From: an uncultured Synechococcus sp.
GTDB taxonomy: Bacteria > Cyanobacteriota > Cyanobacteriia > PCC-6307 > Cyanobiaceae
NCBI GenBank assembly: GCA_913050105.1
Contig: CAJWZN010000045.1
Coordinates: 1 to 9,854 of the forward strand
DNA length: 9,854 nt
Reading direction: 5' to 3'
In this document: positions 1 through 4,988 of the stretch, in pieces
Numbering within the stretch: the first letter of the stretch is position 1
Layout: each line of letters starts with the position of its first letter
Made by a program: the position numbers and the translations under genes
The notes under the pieces: model-generated
What the model was told of the DNA's origin: nothing
Databases searched by the model: none
What the model saw: the letters and a program-made list of their open reading frames with translations, nothing else

Positions 1-102
1 TCATTAATCCTGGGCTGCTGCAATCAGGTCCTCCCCGATCAGCGCCCGGCTTCCCACATCCATGTTTGCTTATCTGGTCAGGTAATTGCCTGACGCACCG
101 TC
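1..102. other. Gene-free left edge upstream of the ABC-F gene
   Basis: No gene can be supported here. The minus strand holds a 19-codon ATG-to-TAA frame (63 down to 4, reading MDVGSRALIGEDLIAAAQD) and the plus strand has a frame open from the window edge to a TGA at 91-93. Neither can be recognised, and either could be chance. The only structure seen is a near-perfect 16-bp inverted repeat at 78-93, listed separately. No convincing promoter or Shine-Dalgarno sequence for the downstream gene was found. Confidence 0.5.
78..93. repeat. 16-bp inverted repeat just upstream of the ABC-F start
   Basis: The bases tcaggtaattgcctga form an inverted repeat with one G/T wobble pair and no spacer. It ends 9 bp before the GTG start of the ABC-F gene, so it could be a protein-binding palindrome or cover the translation start. 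As RNA it would be a poor hairpin because it has no natural loop. Seen directly; any function is a guess. Confidence 0.4.
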
Positions 103-2007
103 GTGAGCCTGATCAGCCTGGTGGGTGCAGCCAAGGACTTCGGCATCCGCACTCTGTTCACCGATCTGGACCTCCACATCAGCGATGGGGAACGCCTTGG
201 GCTGATTGGGCCGAATGGAGCCGGAAAGTCGACCTTGCTGAAGGTGCTGGCGGGTGTTGAACCACTGGGTGATGGGGAGCGCCGCTGCTCACCGCGTCTA
301 CGCGTGGAACTCGTCGGGCAGGACAGCCGAATCACGCCAGGGCTCACCGTTCTGGAACAGGTCCTGGAAGGTTGCGGGGCCAAACGGGATTTGCTGCTGC
401 GCTTTACGGCACTCAGCGACGCCATCGCAGCCGAACCGAACAACGAAAGTCTTCTCGCCGAACTTGGAGAACTGAGTCAACGAATGGATGAGGAAGAGGC
501 CTGGAGCCTCGAACAACAGTGCCGTGAGGTGCTGCAAAAACTGGGGATCAGTGATTTGAAGCGCCCGGTGGAGGATCTTTCAGGCGGGTATCGCAAACGG
601 GTGGGGCTGGCATCAGCACTGGTTGCTTGCCCTGACGTTCTCTTGCTGGATGAACCAACGAACCACCTCGACGCCGAGGCCGTGGAATGGTTGCAGAGCT
701 GGCTCGACCGTTACCCGGGAGCCTTGGTGCTGGTGACCCATGACCGCTACGTCCTTGACCGGGTCACCAGCCGGATGGTGGAAGTGGATCGGGGACGGGC
801 CCGCACGTATCAGGGGAACTACAGCACCTATCTGCAGCACAAGGCGGAGGAAGAAGCCTCCGAAGCAGCCTCGGCTGCGAAATTCAAAGGAGTGTTGCGA
901 CGGGAACTGGCCTGGCTGCGACAAGGGCCCAAAGCCCGCAGCACCAAACAGAAGGCACGACTGCAACGGATCGAAGCCATGCGGAATGAAAAACCGCTTC
1001 AGGCCAGAGGCAAGCTAGAGATGGCCAGTGTGAGCCGCCGGATCGGGAAGGTGGTCATCGAAGCCGAGGGCGTCAGCGTGACGGCCGATGGCCAGGTGGA
1101 GGGGCGCTGCCTTCTCAAAGACTTCACCTACAGCTTCAGCCCAGAAGACCGGATCGGCATCATTGGCCCTAACGGAAGCGGAAAATCCACGCTGCTCGAT
1201 CTCATCGCAGGCAGGCGGATGACCACAGCCGGGACCCTGGAACTCGGGGAGACCGTGCACATCGGCTACCTCGATCAGCACACCGAAGCCTTCAGTCAGG
1301 GGAAAGGGCTGGAGCGCAAGGTGATCGACTTCGTGGAGGAAGCCGCCACACGGATCGATCTCGGCGGAGAGCAGGTCACGGCATCGCAACTTCTTGAACG
1401 TTTTCTGTTTCCGCCTTCGCAGCAACACAGCCCACTGTCCAAGCTCTCAGGCGGTGAGCGGCGACGCCTCACCTTGTGTCGAATGCTGATCCAGGCACCC
1501 AATGTGCTGTTGCTGGATGAACCCACAAACGATCTCGACGTACAAACGTTGAGCGTTCTCGAGGACTTCCTCGAAGACTTCCGCGGCTGCGTGATCGTCG
1601 TATCCCACGACCGTTACTTCCTCGACCGCACCGTGGATCGACTGTTTTGCTTCGAGCAAGGCCAGCTGCAGCGATTTGAAGGCAACTACAGCAACTTTCT
1701 TGAGCAACAACGCCGTCAGGAACGCGAACGAGCGACTCTGGAGCAGCAAGCCAGCAAAACAAAAAAGAGCGTTCAAAGAAAGGAACCCATTCAAGGCCAG
1801 CGACGGCGCAGTTTCAAAGAGGGAAAGGAACTGGTTCAACTCGATGCTCAGCTCCCCGAGTTGGAAGCGCGGCGTATCGGCCTTGAGCAAGCACTGGCAG
1901 GTGATTGCAGCGACCGGACCCAGCTGAGCCTTGAACTGGCCGATCTGATCACCGCAATAGAGCAGGCCGAAGAGCGCTGGCTGGAACTGAGTGAACTCGA
2001 GGGGTAA
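103..2007 (+). CDS. uup: ABC-F family ATPase, Uup type
   Basis: A soluble protein of 634 aa with two ATP-binding cassettes in one chain and no membrane segment, which is the ABC-F layout. Members act on ribosomes (EttA-like) or in DNA/ribosome processes (Uup). Cassette 1 has Walker A GPNGAGKST near residues 36-44, signature LSGGYRKR near 159 and Walker B LLLDEPTNHLD near 180. Cassette 2 has GPNGSGKST near 355, LSGGERRR near 449 and LLLDEPTNDLD near 468. The linker between them is rich in Arg/Lys, as expected for the ABC-F arm. A charged helical tail (about 540-634) resembles the C-terminal coiled coil of Uup, hence the symbol. The start is GTG; the first residues MSLISLVGAAKDFG match where family members begin, but no clear ribosome binding site is visible. 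It lies 140 bp before cp12 on the same strand. ABC-F is firm; Uup rather than another subfamily is likely. Confidence 0.93.
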   Translation: MSLISLVGAAKDFGIRTLFTDLDLHISDGERLGLIGPNGAGKSTLLKVLAGVEPLGDGERRCSPRLRVELVGQDSRITPGLTVLEQVLEGCGAKRDLLLRFTALSDAIAAEPNNESLLAELGELSQRMDEEEAWSLEQQCREVLQKLGISDLKRPVEDLSGGYRKRVGLASALVACPDVLLLDEPTNHLDAEAVEWLQSWLDRYPGALVLVTHDRYVLDRVTSRMVEVDRGRARTYQGNYSTYLQHKAEEEASEAASAAKFKGVLRRELAWLRQGPKARSTKQKARLQRIEAMRNEKPLQARGKLEMASVSRRIGKVVIEAEGVSVTADGQVEGRCLLKDFTYSFSPEDRIGIIGPNGSGKSTLLDLIAGRRMTTAGTLELGETVHIGYLDQHTEAFSQGKGLERKVIDFVEEAATRIDLGGEQVTASQLLERFLFPPSQQHSPLSKLSGGERRRLTLCRMLIQAPNVLLLDEPTNDLDVQTLSVLEDFLEDFRGCVIVVSHDRYFLDRTVDRLFCFEQGQLQRFEGNYSNFLEQQRRQERERATLEQQASKTKKSVQRKEPIQGQRRRSFKEGKELVQLDAQLPELEARRIGLEQALAGDCSDRTQLSLELADLITAIEQAEERWLELSELEG

Positions 2008-2032
2008 GTGGCACCCCAGGCGTTGATTTGGT

Positions 2033-2084
2033 CGCAATGACAACGAGCACGGAGCGTTCCGAAGCCCATTGGTTTGTCATTACG
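2033..2084. repeat. Imperfect inverted repeat between the ABC-F gene and cp12
   Basis: The arms CGCAATGACAA (2033-2043) and TTGTCATTACG (2074-2084) pair in 10 of 11 positions around a 30-base interior, which itself contains a small palindrome, CGGAGCGTTCCG (2050-2061). There is no T-tract after the right arm, so a classical intrinsic terminator is not well supported. It could be a structured end of the upstream transcript, part of the cp12 leader, or a binding site. Confidence 0.45.
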
Positions 2085-2147
2085 CCGACACGGCATCTAG
2101 AAACCGTTTGGCAGTTCTAAAGTGAGCGATGGAAACAGCGGATCGCC

Positions 2148-2366
2148 ATGAAATCCATCGACGAGCACATCCAAAAAGACCAGTCAGCAATTGAAGAGGC
2201 CAAAGCTGCTGGTGATACCGCCAAGGTGCGCCACCTCGAGGGAGAGTTGAGCGCTTTGAAGGAATACAAAGAACACAACCCTGAAGACAAGCACGACCCA
2301 ACCTCATTGGAGCTCCACTGCGACGCCAACCCCGAAGCGGACGAATGCCGCGTTTACGACGATTGA
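2148..2366 (+). CDS. cp12: CP12, Calvin-cycle regulatory protein (variant lacking the N-terminal cysteines)
   Basis: A 72-aa protein ending in CDANPEADECRVYDD, the hallmark C-terminus of CP12. CP12 is an intrinsically disordered redox linker: in the dark it binds GAPDH through its C-terminal loop and tail and assembles with phosphoribulokinase, switching off carbon fixation. The GAPDH-side pair is present (Cys58 and Cys67) with the acidic VYDD tail. The N-terminal cysteine pair of canonical CP12 is absent, and the usual AWDxVEEL core is replaced by a charged helical stretch (VRHLEGELSALKEYKEH, residues 27-43). This form is familiar from marine picocyanobacteria. The N-terminal 45 residues look alpha-helical and highly charged. 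The start is ATG with a weak GGA at 2140-2142. A strong terminator follows 25 bp after the stop. Cyanophages also carry cp12 genes, but the housekeeping surroundings point to a chromosomal copy. Confidence 0.93.
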   Translation: MKSIDEHIQKDQSAIEEAKAAGDTAKVRHLEGELSALKEYKEHNPEDKHDPTSLELHCDANPEADECRVYDD

Positions 2367-2391
2367 GAGATCAGCCCGCTGCGTGACGGCT

Positions 2392-2420
2392 GCCGGATTC
2401 AGCGAGTGAATCCGGCTTTC
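2392..2420 (+). terminator. Rho-independent-like terminator after cp12
   Basis: A perfect 10-bp stem, GCCGGATTCA (2392-2401) with TGAATCCGGC (2407-2416), closes a 5-base GCGAG loop and is followed by TTTCATT. It starts 25 bp after the cp12 stop and lies between convergent genes. The T-tract is short. It sits only on the plus-strand side, so the stem is best placed to end cp12 transcription; it may also block readthrough from the other side. Confidence 0.75.
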
Positions 2421-2432
2421 ATTGCCCCAGAG

Positions 2433-2615
2433 TCAATACTCCTCGTCATATTCGGAGGGGCTGCCGGTCAGGCTGCAGACGACGGCTTCCTCGCTGCGCA
2501 TGGGCTGAACATCGGCAATCGGCCGCCCCATTCGCTTCAAGACCTGGATGTCTTCCGGGGTCTGGCAGCGGGCAATCATCTGGCCCTGAGGATCGAAACA
2601 GGTGTAGAAGGTCAT
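2433..2615 (-). CDS. Small protein of unknown function (60 aa)
   Basis: I do not recognise a named family. The chosen ATG at 2615 gives 60 residues beginning MTFYTCFDPQGQMIARCQT and ending SEYDEEY. This start is supported by GGAG at 2624-2627, 8 bases upstream. An in-frame GTG further upstream at 2699 would give 88 aa, but the extra residues look like translated intergenic sequence. The protein is soluble, with no signal peptide or membrane segment. It has three cysteines (6, 17, 47), a helical middle (TPEDIQVLKRMGRPIADV) and an acidic tail. The opening, a hydrophobic strand followed by DPQGxxIARC and an 'ED…LKRMGRPIADV' helix-turn, suggests a small compact fold. It lies 88 bp downstream of obg on the same strand and converges on cp12. 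It is probably real because of its clean ribosome binding site, good start position and non-random composition. Confidence 0.68.
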   Translation of the reverse strand: MTFYTCFDPQGQMIARCQTPEDIQVLKRMGRPIADVQPMRSEEAVVCSLTGSPSEYDEEY

Positions 2616-2629
2616 GGACACGACTCCAC

Positions 2630-2643
2630 AAACAGGTCTGTTT
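2630..2643. repeat. Short palindrome AAACAG-gt-CTGTTT upstream of the 60-aa gene
   Basis: Two perfect 6-bp arms separated by 2 bases, 15 to 28 bp upstream of the ATG of the 60-aa gene. It sits about where transcription would begin from the weak promoter candidate, a position suited to an operator. It does not resemble the cyanobacterial LexA or NtcA boxes I know. Function unproven. Confidence 0.35.
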
Positions 2644-2645
2644 CC

Positions 2646-2674
2646 GTTATGGCTACTGAAGCGGAGCACCACAA
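2646..2674 (-). promoter_or_regulatory. Weak sigma70-like promoter candidate for the 60-aa gene
   Basis: On the minus strand, TTGTGG (2669-2674) and CATAAC (2646-2651) are separated by 17 bases. They match the -35 consensus in 3 of 6 positions and the -10 consensus in 4 of 6. The predicted start point falls on the AAACAGGTCTGTTT palindrome at 2630-2643. Such matches occur by chance, so this is only a candidate. Confidence 0.22.
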
Positions 2675-2703
2675 GTGATCGTGTGGCGGCACACACCAAT
2701 CAA

Positions 2704-3693
2704 TCAAACCCCGAGTTCACTCCAGATCCGCTCCAGGAGTGCATCCAAATTGGTGCCCATTGCAGCTGAGATGCAAAGCGGTGCTGCGCCACTGGCCTTT
2801 GCCAGCTCGTCCATGAGCTGAGGAAGTTCCTCCTCAAATCGCAGCTCCTGCTTGTTCAGCACAAGCAAACGGGGACGCTCAATCAAGCCATGGCCATAGG
2901 CCTCAAGCTCTTTCTCCACAGTTCTCAGATCCTCGAGCGGGTCCTCAGCGCCGGCATCCACCAGATGAATCAGCAGTCGGGTGCGTTCAATGTGGCGCAG
3001 GAAGTCATGGCCAAGACCCGCCCCCTGAGCTGCACCAGCGATCAAGCCAGGTATGTCGGCAAACACCGTTCCGTCTCCACTGGGACGACGGACGACCCCC
3101 AGGTTGGGGATCAAAGTGGTGAAGGGATAGTCGGCGATTTTTGGACGCGCAGCCGAGAGAACAGCGATCAACGTGCTCTTGCCGGCATTCGGGAGACCGA
3201 TAATTCCGACCTCGGCAAGAAGCTTGAGCTCCAACTGGATCGGCCATTCCTCTCCATCTCTGCCTTCGGTGAACTTTTCAGGGGCCCGGTTGCGATTACT
3301 GAGGTAATGCGCATTGCCAAGCCCACCACGACCACCGAACGCAACGGTGAGCTTTTCACCAGGATCGGTCAGGTCCCCAATCAGGATGCCGGTCGTGAGA
3401 TGACGCACCTCAGTTCCACAGGGGACCTTGATCACGAGGTCGCGGCCTGAAGCGCCGGAGCACTTGTTGGGACCACCCCGGCGACCGTCGTCGGCAGCGA
3501 ACAGGCGCTTGTACTTGAAATCCAGCAGTGTTTGAAGGTTGCTGTCCGCCTCCAACACAACGGGACCGCCCTGGCCACCATCTCCACCAGACGGCCCACC
3601 TGCAGGCACGTACTTCTCTCTGCGGAACGATGCAATGCCATCGCCACCGCGACCGCCCCGCACCGTGATCCGCGCCTGATCGATGAACTGCAC
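2704..3693 (-). CDS. obg: GTPase Obg/CgtA
   Basis: A large GTPase that binds the 50S ribosomal subunit and links GTP/ppGpp level to ribosome assembly. The glycine-rich Obg domain comes first (GGRGGDG, AGGPSGGDGG and FGGRGGLGNAHY are seen), then the G domain. Counting from the chosen start, the motifs are G1 GLPNAGKS at 166-173, the TT of G2 at 192-193, G3 DIPG at 213-216, G4 NKQE at 280-283 and G5 SAA at 309-311. The protein ends soon after G5, so it has no C-terminal OCT domain; such short forms are known. I chose the GTG at 3693 (VQFIDQARITV, 329 aa) because Obg proteins usually begin there and GGAAG lies just upstream. A TTG at 3714 would add seven residues (336 aa). It is divergent from the transporter ATPase gene and upstream of the 60-aa gene. 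Confidence 0.97.
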   Translation of the reverse strand: MQFIDQARITVRGGRGGDGIASFRREKYVPAGGPSGGDGGQGGPVVLEADSNLQTLLDFKYKRLFAADDGRRGGPNKCSGASGRDLVIKVPCGTEVRHLTTGILIGDLTDPGEKLTVAFGGRGGLGNAHYLSNRNRAPEKFTEGRDGEEWPIQLELKLLAEVGIIGLPNAGKSTLIAVLSAARPKIADYPFTTLIPNLGVVRRPSGDGTVFADIPGLIAGAAQGAGLGHDFLRHIERTRLLIHLVDAGAEDPLEDLRTVEKELEAYGHGLIERPRLLVLNKQELRFEEELPQLMDELAKASGAAPLCISAAMGTNLDALLERIWSELGV

Positions 3694-3751
3694 GGCGCTT
3701 CCGGATGGATCCAACCAGCAACCCTAGGATTCAGCCGCTGCAGCACTGTCG

Positions 3752-4975
3752 TTGGCCGGCGTTCAGTTCGAAGCTCTGAGCAAGACCTATCCAGGTCGGC
3801 GCGGATCAGACCCCGTGAAGGTTCTCGAATCACTCGATCTGACCGTTGAAGACGGGGAATTCTTGGTGCTCGTGGGTCCCTCAGGATGTGGCAAAAGCAC
3901 CCTGTTGCGCCTGCTGGCAGGCCTTGAGTCTCCATCGGCCGGTGAGATCCGGATCGGCCGCCAACCCGTGAGCAAGGTCCGCCCCGGCAGGCGGAATGTG
4001 GCAATGGTGTTCCAGAGCTATGCCCTCTATCCCCACCTGAGCGTTCGAGAGAACCTCAGCTTCGGGCTGCGACGAAGCCAGACCCGAACCCCCTGGCAAC
4101 AACTGCAGGATCAACTGCACCGATTCAGCGGCAACCTGCCTGCCCCATTGCAGATTCGCTCCCGCCGCGAGCAACAAATTGAGCAAAGGATCGCCACGGT
4201 GGCGAAAGCGCTGGAGCTGACACCTTTTCTGGACCGCAGACCCAAGGAGCTTTCGGGTGGCCAGAAACAACGGGTGGCCTTGGGCCGCGCCATGGCCCGT
4301 GAGCCTGCGGTGTTTCTGATGGACGAACCACTCAGCAACCTCGATGCCAAGTTGCGCAACAGCACCCGAACCCGAATAGTTGAACTGCAACGGGAGCTTG
4401 GAACAACAACGGTTTACGTCACCCACGATCAGGTGGAGGCGATGACCATGGGCCATCGGATCGCCGTGCTCAATCAGGGGAAATTACAGCAGCTCGGCAC
4501 CCCGATGCAGCTGTACCGCTGGCCCGCGAATCTGTTCGTAGCCCAGTTCATCGGCAGCCCGCCAATGGCTTTGCTGCCAGTAACGGTGGGAGCAGCGTCA
4601 ACGCTTCTTTTCGGGGCCCATCGCTTGGCCGTGGATGGGCTGATGGCTGATGCTCTGCAAGGAAGGGAAGGCGAGAAACTCACGGCAGGGCTCAGGCCGG
4701 AGAGCTGGCGGGTCGCCCCTGCAACGAACCGGAACCTCGCCGCGACCCTGAGCCACAGCGAAGTGCTAGGCAATGAACAGGTGCTGACGTGCCAGCTGGA
4801 GGAGGGGAACCACCTGGTTCAGGTGCGGACCGCACCAGACCATGACTGGCTTCCAGGCCAGGCCCTGCATCTCGAGCCGAACCCCAGCGGCTGGAAACTG
4901 TTCAACAGCGCAGGAGATGCCATTCCTCCCGGCCAGCAGGAGAAAGCTGGACCGACCCTTCCGAACCTGAACTGA
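3752..4975 (+). CDS. Sugar-importer ABC transporter ATPase, MalK/UgpC (CUT1) family
   Basis: A 407-aa cytoplasmic ATPase that would power an importer for sugars, polyols or glycerol phosphate-like solutes. Walker A GPSGCGKST is at 42-50, Q-loop FQSYALYPH around Gln88, signature LSGGQKQR at 167-174, Walker B VFLMDEP at 187-193 with catalytic Glu192, D-loop SNLD at 195-198 and the switch His225. After about residue 260 comes the regulatory/TOBE region typical of the family. Total length is a little above the usual 350-390. The excess lies largely between FGL (104-106) and the IEQRI helix (143), an insertion of about 30 residues in the helical subdomain. The start is TTG (MAGVQFEALSKTYPG); no good ribosome binding site or nearby ATG was seen, so the start is moderately sure. 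No permease or solute-binding gene is in the window, so the substrate cannot be named. Glucosylglycerol/sucrose uptake is a possibility in marine cyanobacteria, but unproven. Confidence 0.92.
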   Translation: MAGVQFEALSKTYPGRRGSDPVKVLESLDLTVEDGEFLVLVGPSGCGKSTLLRLLAGLESPSAGEIRIGRQPVSKVRPGRRNVAMVFQSYALYPHLSVRENLSFGLRRSQTRTPWQQLQDQLHRFSGNLPAPLQIRSRREQQIEQRIATVAKALELTPFLDRRPKELSGGQKQRVALGRAMAREPAVFLMDEPLSNLDAKLRNSTRTRIVELQRELGTTTVYVTHDQVEAMTMGHRIAVLNQGKLQQLGTPMQLYRWPANLFVAQFIGSPPMALLPVTVGAASTLLFGAHRLAVDGLMADALQGREGEKLTAGLRPESWRVAPATNRNLAATLSHSEVLGNEQVLTCQLEEGNHLVQVRTAPDHDWLPGQALHLEPNPSGWKLFNSAGDAIPPGQQEKAGPTLPNLN

Positions 4976-4988
4976 AGACGGTCTTCAG
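4972..4988. terminator. Perfect inverted repeat spanning two convergent stop codons
   Basis: CTGAAGAC-G-GTCTTCAG is a perfect 17-base inverted repeat. It contains the TGA of the transporter ATPase gene (4973-4975) and, on the other strand, the TGA of mutS2 (4985-4987), which are only 9 bp apart. As RNA it could form a 6-bp stem with a 5-base loop in either transcript. Neither side has a T-tract, so a role in ending transcription is plausible but weakly supported. Confidence 0.4.

Noticed and set aside
4..63. A 19-codon minus-strand frame at the left edge
   Set aside because: It looks protein-like but is too short, lacks a convincing ribosome binding site and is bounded by an upstream in-frame stop; chance is a sufficient explanation.
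1447..2043. A 198-codon open frame on the minus strand
   Set aside because: It is antisense to the second ABC-F cassette and its tail; the sense strand is clearly coding.
2148..2366. cp12 as a phage-derived gene
   Set aside because: Cyanophages carry cp12, but there are no other phage genes, integrase or attachment site, and the neighbours are all core genes.
3432..4004. A 190-codon minus-strand frame crossing the obg start and the start of the ATPase gene
   Set aside because: It overlaps obg in another frame and runs antisense to the transporter ATPase; both real genes have full motifs.
3881..4456. A 191-codon minus-strand frame
   Set aside because: It is a shadow antisense to the Walker A to H-loop region of the transporter ATPase.
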